64,000 nucleotides of DNA, from contig OY987303.1 in NCBI GenBank assembly GCA_963920635.1, positions 55,365,223 through 55,429,222 of the forward strand, written 5' to 3'. This document shows, piece after piece, positions 1 to 11,342 of the stretch. The notes beneath the pieces were generated by a model, which worked only from the letters and a program-made list of their open reading frames with translations, had not been told where the DNA came from and made no database searches. The DNA is from Pseudeuparius sepicola. Taxonomy: Eukaryota > Arthropoda > Insecta > Coleoptera > Anthribidae. Made by a program: the position numbers and the translations under genes. Numbering within the stretch: the stretch's first letter is position 1; the number at the start of each line of letters is the position of its first letter.

Positions 1-1535
1 TATCTTTTCTAATAAATGTTCAACCTTCTTTTTAATTATAATTAGATACACTTGTGAACTTTGTTTCAATAATTGGGTACCTAAGCACCTAAGTAGGTAC
101 ATTTGTTTAACAGACAATAAAAGCAGTAACAAGTAACAAAATATACACAGAAGTATAAGTATTCATAATAAGTACGATTCCTGGTGTGGATAAGTACATT
201 TTCGATAAATAATAATATGGTAAATTTGGGCAAACAGAGGGAACTGAATTTTGTTTTAAGTCAAATTTTTGTGAGAATTTTTCGCAAAGTGCGCGATCAG
301 GCAAATGATCTATCTTCCCTTATGGTTAAATTTTCATAAAATTACAAACAAGTGAACAGAGAACAGCACGTTGTGAAGGAGAGTAATCTCTTCTGATTAA
401 AATGGCAGTTAGGGTCAATTCCATAATACATTCAACTAAATTATCTTTTGACTTTAACATTAGGTAAATAAACTTTTGCAACAATACTAAACAAAGGATG
501 GATTGTTAGAAAACTCGTTTAATTTTAAACGGTACTTTTGTTTGTCTATGCAATTGGCCCTTAATCATTTTATTCTTAAATTTCCGTCAGAATGCACAAA
601 ACGAATACAAGTTGACCGCTTGCCGTCAAGCAACGAAAACCTAGCTACTTCAAGTTATTATTACGATTTGACTTACAGCCAAGTATACAACTAAGTTCTA
701 GCTTCCCTCGACGGCTATAGGCATCTTGAGGTTTGAAATTGTAAAGGAATGATTCTTCACTTCGAACTTTTATAGAAATGTTTCACTTTTGCACAAACAA
801 AACAAATTTATAAAAAAGCTGTCGCCAGCACTTCGGGCTGTCTGTTTCCACCCAGAGACACACTGCCTCGTCGTAGCAATCTGGCGGCGATAGCACTACC
901 CGCACTACACAAATTAATTCTGGTAAATTTCTTGTAAAATCAACTGACAGGCAGTGTCAGGGCACGCGAAGTGGACCCGCATCCCTTGTTGCCAGTTTTC
1001 TCTACTTCAGGGCTTCTCCTGGAGTCGGCTGTGGTAGTACCTACCTATAGGAGGTACGTTCGGTTTGGACCTCTTCTCGCGATCTAAGAAATAGTTGTTT
1101 TTTTCTACGAATATGCACATATTTTGCTAAAGGGAAAAGCAAATATCAAGGTATTCTTCATCATTGCAATAAGAAAAAATAAAAAATTTAAAACAACTAA
1201 ATAAGTAATAAAGCAGTTTTTAAATTTCGGTGTGTCAAATGAGGACTGGTCTGTTCTTTGCCGACTCACCATGGGCGTAGGTAGGTACAGCTTAATTTTA
1301 AAATGAAATGAAAACAAATTATTCGAATATAAAACCTTATAATTATATTGGTAGAATTTTAGAAATTTACGAGTACTTATATAGGCAACAGAGCAAAAGG
1401 ACAACGTTATTAAAAAACAATAAATCCAGGAATTTTTACATAGATTTAATAACAACAGAAAAAAGAAAATAGGTACTTGCCTACTCTTGTTTATACTCCA
1501 AAGTACTAAAGCCGAGAAACACAAAGCTAAGTATA
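1..1535. other. AT-rich stretch without a recognised gene
   Basis: Only short, unconserved open frames are seen. The 157-residue minus-strand frame ending near 1105 begins inside the adjacent MITE arm and is rich in Phe/Leu/Ile from AT-rich DNA, so I read it as chance. A slightly GC-richer patch lies at about 810-1080. I see no RNA gene or repeat boundary. Confidence 0.55.
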
Positions 1536-3034
1536 CACTGTGTCCCGGATAAGAATGAACAGCATGGGGATATTCCAAACGGTGAGAGATAGAGCAATGG
1601 TTAAATGGGGAAAAAGTTGCGCAATTTTGAGGTCAATAAAATGGCACAAACAGATTTCTAATATCTTTTTTCGTTTTTGAGTTATTTTGAAAAAAGTAAA
1701 ATTTTACGTTTTCGATTTTATTTTTTTCTGAAGTTGTTATCACAGATAGAAAAAAAGAAAAACACTTTCTTGTGGCACTTTTTAACGGGCTTTAAGATGG
1801 CGTCTTTAGATTTGTTCTACAACGTTTCGTTTTTGAGAAACCATCTTCAACTTTATTTTTTTAAATACGGACCTGGATTTATTTGCAGATTTTGAAAGCA
1901 CTTTTCATTGCAAATACCATGATGTATAACACGAAATATTTTTAAAATGTTTTGAGACAATTATACTGATAATTCCTTTTTTCCATTCATTTTTCTATTG
2001 TGGCCCTGTATTTAATAATAAGAAGTCTAAATATTAATCAGTATTGACAACAAATTATTTGCAGTTTATTTTTACTTCAAAACTTAATATTTTTAAATAC
2101 AGCCCTGTCTGGTAGGTAAGTGTTTTCCTCTGTTGTTGTACAGCAAACAGTGTTGCATTGTGTTTTGGAGTAAATTCTTCGCTTTTTCTAATTGTCAGAA
2201 GAAAGCTTTAAGCCAACGAAACCAACAACTTTTGCTATTTATTAATTGCAAATATACATTCGTTCGGCCTCTACACTATTTCTGTGACACAAGATATAAC
2301 ATGCTGACATGTTAAATTTGTCGCCATTTGAAAAAGCAATTTCTAATGATACAAAATGATATGTTATGGGAGTTATGACAAATGACAAGGGGTTGGTTTC
2401 GTTGTTTCAAAACCTTCTAGGTGGGGGTTTTTATTTATTTATTAATATCATATGTGACTGTTATTAGTCTTTGCCGTCCTTTTTTAGTTCTCCAATAATT
2501 GAAAGATAAGTTGTAAGTTAAATTGTTGACAATACTGATTAATATTTAGACTTCTTATGATTAAATACAGGGCCGCATTAGAAAAAAATGAATGGAAAAA
2601 AGGGAATTTTCAGAATAATTGTATCAAAACATCTTAAAAATATTTCGTGTCATACATCATGGTATTTGCAATGAAAAGTGCTTTCAAAATCTGCAAAAAA
2701 ATCCAGGTCCGTATTTAAAAAAATAAAGTTGAAGATGGTTTCTCAAAAACGAAACGTTGTAGAACAAATCTAAAAACGCCATCTTAAAGCCCGTTAAAAA
2801 GTGCCATAAGAAAGTGTTTTTCTTTTTTTTCTAACTGTGATAACAACTTCCGAAAAAAATAAAATCGAAAACGCAAAATTTTACTTTTTTCAAAATAACT
2901 CAAAAACGAAAAAAGATATTAGAAATCTGTTTGTGCCATTTTATTGACCTCGAAATTGCGCAACTTTTTCCCCATTTAACCGTTGCTCTATCTCTCACCG
3001 TTTGCAATATCCCATTCTTATCCGGGACACAGTG
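1536..3034. mobile_element. Foldback MITE of 1.5 kb, copy A
   Basis: The element starts CACTGTGTCCCGG after TA and ends with the reverse complement before TA (3035-3036), the expected Tc1/mariner target duplication. The two halves are inverted copies of each other over about 520 bp (1536 to about 2065 against about 2515-3034), with a unique centre. The right arm lacks 12 bases (around 3012) that the copy at 43801-43844 still has. No transposase frame is present, so it is non-autonomous. Two more copies lie at 34845 and 42342. Confidence 0.85.
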
Positions 3035-3749
3035 TATAGCAATACAAGAAATTCAGAAGGAGAAAACCATAAGTACCTACCAATATCTGTTATAGTATAT
3101 CCAAGTACGAAACTAATAAACCGAACATCCACGGCACTGGTCGGACAAAGCTTGATACTGCCAAGGTCAAGCCGAGAGATCGGCTGTCAGTCACCGTTGA
3201 AGAGGGAAGGCTTTAATCTGTTGGCCGTCTATAGATACACATCTCCTGTGCCTTTCGGGTCCAAATTACGTCTTTTGAATAAAGGACACCTTGTCCCAAC
3301 TGACCGCTTTCATAAGATCTCTCGAATATGACTGGGGCTGCGGCGAGACGGACTCGGTCGTTTTTTCTGGTCGAAGTAGGCGGCGATTTATATATGGAAT
3401 TTAGTAAAGTTGTCTGTGCATATAGTTCTAAAGCCTAGATTTTTTTCAAACAAATAAGATTTATTTTTTGTCGGAATTTTTGCCTGGACATTTGCACGTA
3501 GGTATATGTATAGAGGTAAAATTCGAGGTAATTTTTTCAAATAACTTTTTTTCGAAAAAATAACAAGTAAGGTCTATTTTGGCCATTTATTTAATTAAAT
3601 GTCATTTTTGCGAGAGGTGCCACGACATCGTTTCGAATCTTTTTGAAAGTAGAGATGATCTCCCCAGAATATAGTTTCATCTTCTTCCCAAAAATAAAAA
3701 CACCCTTATACAGGGTTAATAATGGTAACATAGAGTAGCTCCATATAAA
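3035..3749. other. Stretch without a recognised gene
   Basis: A 109-residue plus-strand frame starts in the MITE end at about 3002 and runs into this segment. It has no recognisable domain, and its start lies inside a transposon terminus, so I do not call it a gene. A short GC-richer patch lies at about 3330-3385. Confidence 0.45.
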
Positions 3750-3974
3750 CTCCTGGACAAAATTAACGCACCAACATATCTAATTATAATCGCTATAAAA
3801 ATTGCATTTTTTTAAAACAAATTAATGGAAACTAAATGAAAAGCAACAAATAGCATTATTTAATTAGTTAAACAGTAGTAAATGTCCAAATATTTATATT
3901 CTCGGTAGACACGCAAAATAATTTAAAAGATAATTTGAAATTTTGTTCGTTGGTGCGTTAATTTTGTCCAGGAG
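3750..3974. mobile_element. Small Tc1-like MITE
   Basis: A 225-bp element with 27-bp inverted ends: CTCCTGGACAAAATTAACGC at the left and its complement ending at 3974, followed by TA (3975-3976). The left TA is degraded to AA. The interior is AT-rich and non-coding. The terminal sequence is of the type seen in Tc1-like elements. Confidence 0.75.
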
Positions 3975-4006
3975 TATATTTTGTGCCAAAACATTACGAT
4001 TGAGCT

Positions 4007-5405
4007 ATTGGATTAGGGCTATATCTCCCAAAATAATCAAGCTGCTGGACCGAAATTTGGCTCTGTCATGTTTTTCGGAATCGAAATAAGCTGAATATGT
4101 CAAGTTCTTCGTATCTCAGAGAGGGCGACACTTGCTCTGTGTTGGATAGTAATTTTTTATTATACTTCTTTGAAAACACCTTATTTTCATCTGTTTTAGC
4201 AATAATGAAAGATGGGGTTTTTCGGGCTAGCGCACGGAAACAGCGCATGGAAAAACTTTCCGTGCGCTGAATAAAAATACCGAATATATGGCTTTAAAAT
4301 AGAAATATACAGCAAAGTAAACTAAATTTAAGAAACTCTATATGCTCTCTGATATTTAACATGTACCTATTTTGTATTTTAATTCGTAAGTGTTTCAATA
4401 TTTAGATACATTTCTGTAATATTTTTGACGTTTTATTCACCTTATCTGACAATAACTAATTTACAACAAAGCACCTTTGAAATAATTTGAGAGTAACCAT
4501 GGAAACGCATCATACATACCAAACACTATATTGTCTGCATTGTTTATTTTTTGCCAATTAAATTTATTATAATATGCCGATAAAATGTTTTAAGTTTCCG
4601 TTTTCAAAGAAGTATAATAAAAAATATCGTTCATTACACGCCCAGAAATAGATTTTTCCGTGCTTGCATGACTTCCCGTGTTCGGCTGCGCCTCACATGG
4701 GAATTTGTCACGAGCGCACGAAAAAATCTTTATTTCCAGACTCGTAATGAAATATACTATTACTTGTAATTTTTTTTTTGAGGTTATATTCCTGATCTTG
4801 CAGGAGGTACTCTTGTTTCATAACGATAAAATCAACGGCAAAATCTGCCCCGCTTTCAAATGTTTCAACTGTCATTCAAAAATATGACAAATAGACATTA
4901 GTAGAAACACCGTTTTCTTGAAATAGGGTGTTCAAATTTTGAGTTTCAATCTGTTGCATTTTGGAAGCGAAAATTTTTGGTACATTGTTCATAGAGATTT
5001 TTTCTCACCTTAAATGGTACGCAGTTAGTTTGTAACATTTTAAGGCGGTAGGTAAAATTTTACATTTATGTTGCAGCTAACGGGTGTTTTGGGGCACGTT
5101 TTGCCAATTTCAACGCAAACGGTTGATTTTATCGTTATTGAACAAGTGTACATTTTGGTTGCAAAATAAAAAGGTCCACTGAAATGATGAACCTGCAGGA
5201 CCAAAAAGATAATGTCGAAAAAGTAACGAGTAAAAGCGCGATCCAAAAACAGCGCAAGTGGTGCCCTCTGTGAGATAGGTAGAAATTGACATATTCAGCT
5301 TAATCTCCATCCCCAAAAATTCAACGCTTTGTATCTCAGTAACTATTGAGATTTTTTAAAACATAAAAAGTTGCTCTATGTACGACTATTAACGGGACAC
5401 TTATA
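4007..5405. mobile_element. Old palindromic repeat, disrupted copy
   Basis: Segments at 4007-4135 and about 4775-5395 match, with substitutions, the palindromic element at 27806-28518 and part of 46002-46645. A shared landmark is the phrase GATGAACCTGCAGGACC near 5185 and its relatives near 28210 and 46315. The copy is interrupted by the element at 4152-4771, and a newer foldback sits at its right edge. Short frames here are by-products. Confidence 0.6.
4152..4771. mobile_element. TIR element with TATTATACTTCTTTG ends, copy 1
   Basis: A 26-bp perfect inverted repeat bounds 4152-4177 and 4601-4626; the motif is TTATTATACTTCTTTGAAAA. Homology to the copy at 14629-15165 continues past the right inverted repeat to about 4771, through a second, looser inverted repeat (TCATTACACG... 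with ...CTCGTAATGA). This copy has about 75 extra bases at 4656-4730 absent from copy 2. It is inserted in the older repeat at 4007-5405. It is non-coding. Confidence 0.75.
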
Positions 5406-6188
5406 CAGGATGATTTTTTTAGGTCTACCACCGCGATTTTCTCGCTTATTTTGCGCCCTACAAAAAAAGCGTAACAAACAAAAATGTTGCAATTTTGGAC
5501 ACCTAAGTGGTGCTGCAAAAGAAATCGGCATCTATGGCCAACTTGTCGCGCAATATTAAAAAAAAAACTCAAATTGAGCAAAACTATTAATAGCCGTGGA
5601 ATGTTTATTTTAAGAGACAGAGGAAAACTTTTATATTGAAAATTGATGGCACTGAGAAGCTTTATCCATCCACGTAGTCAGATTGTTTCAACAAATTACA
5701 CAGGGTCTTCGGCTCTCTTGAGACCATGAAAATTTTTGTCGATTCTAAGTTTTCTTAGTAAAGTCGCCTTGCTGACCAAAGTTGCCATATTTTGTTTTCT
5801 TACGTATTTTCTGTGCGGCCTAAAATAAGCGAGAAAATCGCTAAACAAAAAAATTTTCATAGCCTCAAGAGAGCCGAAGACCCTGTGTAATTTGCTGAAA
5901 CCACAAAACTATCTGACTACGTGGATGGATAAAGCTTCTCAGTGCCATCAATTTTCAATATAAAAGTTTTCCTCTCTCTCTTAAAATAAACATTCCACGG
6001 TCATTAATAGTTTTGCTCAATTTGAGGTTTTTTTAATATTGAGCGACAAGTTGGCCATGGATGCCGACTTCTTTTGCAGCACCACTTATTAGCTGTCCAA
6101 AATTGCAACATTTTTGTTTCTTACGCTTTTTTTGTAGGGCGTAAAATAAGCGAGAAAATGGCCGTGGTAGACCTAAAAAAGCATCCTG
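5406..6188. mobile_element. Foldback MITE, CAGGATGATTTTTTTAGG ends
   Basis: A 783-bp near-perfect palindrome flanked by TA at 5404-5405 and 6189-6190. The arms are about 330 bp (5406 to about 5735 and about 5860-6188) with a short centre containing the AGACCATGAAAA region. It has no coding capacity; frames on both strands are shadows of the arms. Confidence 0.85.
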
Positions 6189-6266
6189 TAGGTATATTTT
6201 CATTCTGTATTTTATATAAAGTTAAGTTCTAAAAGTAAATATATATCCGCCCCTGGATATACCTAA

Positions 6267-6877
6267 ATAATAGTTATTTATGTATCAAGGCACTGAAGTT
6301 CAACTTTTTATGACTCATATGGACTTTAGTTGCCGAGGCCTCTGGCCGAGGCAAATAAACCACATGAGTCATAACTTCAGTGCCGAGGTACAATATTATA
6401 TATTTTTTTGAAATCGGAAAAAAATGTTTTATTAGGCAAGAAAATAATCATAAGGGATCACCTGTCCATGAGCCAACTACGCGCGGCGTTGCTTGACTTT
6501 GACAATCGCTCTACCTAGGTCAAGTATGACGAGACACGGCACTTTCTGACAGAAAATCAGAACTGACGCCTATTGTGCTGCCTCCATTTAAAATAGATTC
6601 ATATTCAAACCTACTAAAATATTTATACTGAAAGATTGCGCTGCTATAGGAAACAATTTCGCAATGTGTACCAATAGTTAAATGGGCCTTTATTGGCCGG
6701 GTTTTGAATATTTGGTCATTTTTGACGGGCGATGGCTCCGCGTCTGACGCTTGATGTTTACATCTCGCCAAGGCCTACTTATTGAAAAAATCGTACAATA
6801 ATTTGCTACATTATTGTACGATTTCTGTGCTTTTAATGACGATTTTGAGACATTTTAATGCCGATTTCAAGAAAAAA
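6267..6877 (+). repeat. Dispersed repeat with terminal hairpin, copy 1
   Basis: About 610 bp, highly similar to 20075-20691. The left end holds a strong hairpin (about 6295-6390) built from GGCACTGAAGTT, ATGACTCAT and GCCGAGGCC and their complements. The right half ends near a second inverted motif, AAATCGTACAATAAT, paired with ATTATTGTACGATTT at about 6788-6824. It is non-coding and the type is unknown. Confidence 0.8.
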
Positions 6878-7666
6878 ATATTATGTCACTGTTTTCTGAC
6901 TATGCGTCGTCCGCTATTTTAGAGAAGCTAAGAAAATAATGGGGAAACAAACAAAGTTATTTTGGCATAAAAAATGCTAACTGGAAATAATCTGTTACAG
7001 GTACTTGAATATACCTAATTTTAATGTTTTGTCAGTTACAATATGTTTTGTAGTGAGAAGTGAAAATGTGACGTTTTGTGGTGACAGGATAATTTTGTAT
7101 AGAAATTACAAACTCCTCTACTCACTCGTTTTATGAAACGCTCGTTAGGATGCGCTAGGAAAGTCACAAAATGCTTAGTAATAGCCAGAAAAATCCGAAT
7201 TTTTAAAATACTTGGCGAATATTCTCGTATTTGTCACCTCCCCTCCCGCCGTCTACGCCAATGCCCCGAAAATCGTAGGCGTCCGACGGTGCCGACGTCC
7301 ATTACAGCGTGCAGGCCCAACAAACAGAATAACGAAGATTAATATTCGTATTTCTTCAAATAGCCGAGCCGGCGCGCGGCCATTCTCCTTTTTGATCGAT
7401 CGTCTATTGTCTTTCCCTAGCTGCGGGCGGTGCCACAGACCGCGGCTCTGAAATTTGGCGTAGATTTGGAAGCGTTGCGTCACACGGGCGGGCCTTGAGC
7501 CGTCCCGGTCGCGCTGTGCGCTTTGGATTAATGAAGATATTAATGGGCCGGCTATGGGAAGAAGTTGATACCGCGGACAATGGAGGCCGTTTGGCGGAAT
7601 GGGCTAATGCGCTGAAGAACGAATTCTTGATTTTTCGCTTGGATGTTATGAAGAACCCCTTGATTC
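6878..7666. other. Single-copy stretch with a GC-rich island
   Basis: From about 7204 to 7640 the sequence is clearly GC-richer than its surroundings and not repeated elsewhere in the window. Overlapping frames on both strands (65-103 residues) show no family I recognise. It could hold regulatory DNA or an untranslated exon, but nothing decides this. The mariner is inserted at its right edge. Confidence 0.4.
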
Positions 7667-7668
7667 TA

Positions 7669-8036
7669 CAGTGTGACCCATTTGTTTTGGGGTCAGTCTG
7701 TAAAAAGTGTATCAATCGTGCGATTTGGCTGATTTTTTTTTTAAATTGTAGAGCTCGATGAACTGCACATTTTGAACAAAAATTGCCTGGTTCGCATTAA
7801 ATCCAAAGCCTACTATGACCGTTTTTATGAGCAAAATTTTAAGAAACCATATTAGCGTTTTTTTTTGAAAAAATCTGTGTGCGCCAATGGATTGAGCACC
7901 CCTCGAAATGGGTATGTACAAAATTTCATCAAAATATTTCAAGTAATAACGATTTTGTAGAAAAATTAAAAATGCAGCCAAGGTACGTCTTTATTTTCAA
8001 AAATTCAAAGTTGGCCATGGAAAATAATTGAATTGT
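7669..8036 (+). repeat. Left 368-bp terminal inverted repeat of the mariner
   Basis: It is the exact inverse of 9240-9607 as far as I could read. Both copies carry the same 89-codon open frame because they are the same sequence; I treat that frame as incidental. The homology stops at AATTGT (8031-8036), just downstream of the transposase stop codon. Confidence 0.93.
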
Positions 8037-8085
8037 AATAATACAACCTTATGCTTATAAACACAAAACATAAAAACAATTAAAA

Positions 8086-9162
8086 TTATAAAATTTTTGT
8101 AACTTCTACCAAGCCTCCATTTTCTACAATGCATTTGTCGTTCCTCTTGCGTACATTCAAAATTACATTTCGTATTTGCTGTGGAGTAATTTCCTCACAA
8201 CTACGGTTTATCCTAGCTTGCAGTTCTTGTAAATTATGGGGTCTTGACTTATAAACATTTTGCTTAAGTGTACCCCAAAGAAAAAAATCTAAAGGAGTTA
8301 AGTCCGGAGATCTCGGTGGCCACTCACAGAAAGGACTATTTCGCCCTATCCAACAGTTTTCAAAATTATTATCTAGCCAGTTTCTGATTAAACGAGCATT
8401 ATGAATAGGACTGCCATCTAACTGTAACTTTAAATTTAAACGGTATCTTAATGGTAACTCATCTAAAGCATTTCTAAATTCAATTTCTAGAAAATTCAAG
8501 AAGCCAGCCGCATTCAAATTCCCTTCAAAGAAAAATGGGCCAATTATTCTGTCGCGTAGTATTCCACACCAAACGTTAATTTTTTGTGAATATTGTCTCC
8601 TTGCATTTATTATAAACTCTGGATTTTCAGCTGACCAGTGACGGCAGTTTTGACTTGATACTACACCATTTGTAGTAAACGTGGCTTCGTCGGTGAATAA
8701 AATTTCATTTAAAAAGTTGCCATTATGGAGATATTCACCTTGCAGCCAATAGCAAAATTCTAATCTTCTCTCCTCATCTCCTGGTTCCAGGGTGTGCAAA
8801 AATTTTGGCTTAAACGGTTTTATTTTGTTTTGTCTCAAACATCTCCTTATACTCTCTCTGGGTATATGAAGGTCTAAACTAGCCGTTCGAACACTATTTC
8901 GAGGATTGTCACTAAAGTATTGCAGAATTTGATTGTTATTTTCAACAAGTCCACGGCGTCCATTTTGCCTAGTTTTTAATAAATTTTTAGAAATCGATCC
9001 AGTTTCATCAAAAATATTGTTTATACGTTGTACAGTACTTCGACTCACTGATCTACCTGGGTGTCTATTGTTAAATTCGGCCGCAGCTTCTGCTGCCGAG
9101 CGTTCGTTGTCGCCCACGAGTCGAACAATTTCTATTTTGTCTCTTATGCTTAAATATTCCAT
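8086..9162 (-). CDS. Tc1/mariner-superfamily DDD transposase with DUF4817-like N-terminus
   Basis: This encodes a cut-and-paste transposase of about 358 residues. Numbering here follows the longer 368-residue frame that opens at 9192. I prefer the internal Met11 (codon 9160-9162) because the first ten residues are a hydrophobic run (with IIII) outside the family fold, and the MEYLSIRDK start resembles relatives. The N-terminal helix-turn-helix region (about residues 11-70, ending DETGSISK) resembles the DUF4817 type, and a second DNA-binding region precedes residue 125. The catalytic triad is visible: D168 in ILFTDEATF, D259 in LQLDGSPIHN and D302 in SPDLTPLDFFLWG. There are 42 residues between the second and third Asp, against 34 in classical mariners. 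The C-terminal region is complete and there are no stops or frameshifts. The gene lies between identical inverted repeats. The superfamily call is firm; the exact clade is not. Confidence 0.93.
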   Translation of the reverse strand: MEYLSIRDKIEIVRLVGDNERSAAEAAAEFNNRHPGRSVSRSTVQRINNIFDETGSISKNLLKTRQNGRRGLVENNNQILQYFSDNPRNSVRTASLDLHIPRESIRRCLRQNKIKPFKPKFLHTLEPGDEERRLEFCYWLQGEYLHNGNFLNEILFTDEATFTTNGVVSSQNCRHWSAENPEFIINARRQYSQKINVWCGILRDRIIGPFFFEGNLNAAGFLNFLEIEFRNALDELPLRYRLNLKLQLDGSPIHNARLIRNWLDNNFENCWIGRNSPFCEWPPRSPDLTPLDFFLWGTLKQNVYKSRPHNLQELQARINRSCEEITPQQIRNVILNVRKRNDKCIVENGGLVEVTKIL

Positions 9163-9239
9163 AATTATGATAATTAATTGTATTGAGCACAAACAATTTC
9201 TGAACTCAATTTAGACAGTTTGACACTTAATAAAAGTAA

Positions 9240-9607
9240 ACAATTCAATTATTTTCCATGGCCAACTTTGAATTTTTGAAAATAAAGACGTACCTTGGCT
9301 GCATTTTTAATTTTTCTACAAAATCGTTATTACTTGAAATATTTTGATGAAATTTTGTACATACCCATTTCGAGGGGTGCTCAATCCATTGGCGCACACA
9401 GATTTTTTCAAAAAAAAACGCTAATATGGTTTCTTAAAATTTTGCTCATAAAAACGGTCATAGTAGGCTTTGGATTTAATGCGAACCAGGCAATTTTTGT
9501 TCAAAATGTGCAGTTCATCGAGCTCTACAATTTAAAAAAAAAATCAGCCAAATCGCACGATTGATACACTTTTTACAGACTGACCCCAAAACAAATGGGT
9601 CACACTG
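9240..9607 (-). repeat. Right 368-bp terminal inverted repeat of the mariner
   Basis: It mirrors 7669-8036. The transposase promoter must lie between this repeat and 9162, or within the repeat itself. Confidence 0.93.
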
Positions 9608-9609
9608 TA

Positions 9610-10090
9610 GATGTAGAGGGAACCAGGCGCGGCTTCTCCATATAAGGTCATTTGGTCAATGACCCAGCTTTTTTTTTCATTGTTTAAAAATAACCTATAT
9701 TTGAAAGAATGCAATTATATTTTCATGCAATAACTCCCTGATTATTAGGTACTAATGGAGTCAACATTACTAATGTCAATTAACAATTCATTCCAATCCG
9801 CAGCCGCCTGGCCGTATTTTAAATTGACCACACGGGTTATTATGGCAATCCACAAGGATAAATGCATTGAAAGTGAGACAGAGACAACAGCATACGCGCC
9901 CGCTCTGAAGCCGAAAAGAGACAAGTGATAACGAAATGGTCGACGGCCGACCATTCATAATGTATGCTTTAAGCGGCGGTTTCACATAGCAGAACTTTTA
10001 TGTGGTGTTTCACAATATTTGCAAAAGTGTGTTGACAGTAGTAGTTACAAAATGGCGCCGCGCATGTGCCTTTTGCTCACGATGCTAAAT
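9610..10090. other. Stretch without a recognised gene
   Basis: Two overlapping minus-strand frames of 65-69 residues lie around 9745-9985 with no recognisable domain. No repeat boundaries are seen. Confidence 0.45.
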
Positions 10091-10235
10091 GGGGATTTAC
10101 TCGAGCGTCGTGGGGACCTATTGGATTTTGAAGATTAGATGTTTTAAAGAAAAAAAGGTTATATGATATATACCCTTCCACCGGTGGGGGGAGCGTCTAC
10201 AGGCTTTCACAAATGTAAAAAAAATAGTCACATGG

Positions 10236-10640
10236 AGATACTCGAGCGCGTCAGATATTGATAGTGTATATGCCCCACGTGTCTCCGATGACGTAGGTAT
10301 GTTAATCTGCCGGTTTTCATGGTGGGGGCGGCCGTACGGAAGGGTTAAAAATGCAAAGAAAAAAAATTTACTCGAGCGCGTCAGATATTCAGAAGGGATG
10401 TTAAGTGAACCCGAAAGAAGCTTCCATTCAATAGACTGACGATTCGGATGTGACGCCAGCTCGTGACGGCTTTTTGAAAATGCAAAAAAAATCGCCATTT
10501 TGACATACTCGAGCGCGTCAGATTTTCATATAGACGGTTCAGCTTGATGTCCTGGTCGTGCTCATTCATAATCTGACGATTATTTGGAGGAATTTTCTTA
10601 ATCTGACGGTTTGAAAAAAAATTTTTTTCCATGATTTTTT
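10236..10640 (+). repeat. Degenerate tandem repeats, about 135-bp unit
   Basis: Copies of TACTCGAGCGCGTCAGAT occur near 10238, 10369 and 10506, with a weaker first copy at about 10097. Between them are related stretches of the form AAAAATGCAAAGAAAAAAAA and GC-rich tracts. The spacing is about 130-140 bp. Confidence 0.7.
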
Positions 10641-11342
10641 TAACGAATATTTTGCGTTTTCTAAGAAAAATATGTTGTCTGTTAAAATTAAGGAATTTTT
10701 GTCTATAAACATATACTCTTAATAATTTATTTTCTATATTACAGGGTTGAACGTTGTCTTTTCAAACATTGTATTACCTATATTTGTTAAACGAAACAAA
10801 ATTTGACAAAACGTCTAAAATAAAACTTATAGATAAAAAGCAGGTCTATCCAAATATCAAATAAAAAAATGGGCGTTCGTTACAAAAAAAAAATCGAAAG
10901 GCGCCGCGACGCAGAGCGCCGTTTGTCAAATATTCTTAATTTTATCTTAATTCAGTCTTAGTTTGGTCCCATTTAAGACCCCGTAAGCAGATATATTTAT
11001 TCTCACAATAGGCCAGGGACATCGAGTTTGAATAACCCTGTACATAAAATACCACGAGTGCTGTGATCAGCTGTGATGGCGTGATGGCTGGCGTGTTGGG
11101 ACGGTGCGAGAGAAAGAGTGAAAGGGAGAGAGAGGCGCGGAGTGGGGAATACATGCTTCACTGCAGCTAGCTGCACGCGCTAAACTTTATCGATGATTTT
11201 TGTTACTTCGGCTTGTGAAAATCGGCAGATTATATTTTTCGCGTTATAATAGAATTATTTCCTTCAAAATAAAAAAATATTCGACCGCGCTCGGGAAAGT
11301 CGAGGTAACGTTTTTTTTTTGCAAGTTTGTGACCCTCCCACC

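Larger units (their letters stand above)
7669..9607 (-). mobile_element. Tc1/mariner-superfamily transposon, apparently intact
   Basis: A 1939-bp element flanked by TA at 7667-7668 and 9608-9609. It begins CAGTGTGACCCATTTG and ends with the exact complement. The inverted repeats are 368 bp each (7669-8036 and 9240-9607), and I found no difference between them on reading, including equal poly-A/T run lengths. One long transposase gene occupies the interior on the minus strand. The intact frame and matching ends indicate a recent insertion. Inverted repeats of this length are unusual for classical mariners (about 30 bp), though longer ones occur in some Tc1-like groups. Confidence 0.95.

Noticed and set aside
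1105..1578. 157-residue minus-strand frame, hydrophobic
   Set aside because: It starts inside the end of a MITE and is composed of AT-driven Phe/Leu/Ile codons. No homology recognised.
7712..7981. An 89-codon open frame found identically at 7712-7981 (minus) and 9295-9564 (plus)
   Set aside because: It lies inside the two inverted repeats of the mariner and is identical because the repeats are. No domain, and not conserved independently.
10236..10640. CRISPR-like array
   Set aside because: Units of about 135 bp with degenerate repeats in a eukaryotic transposon context; spacing and repeat length do not fit.
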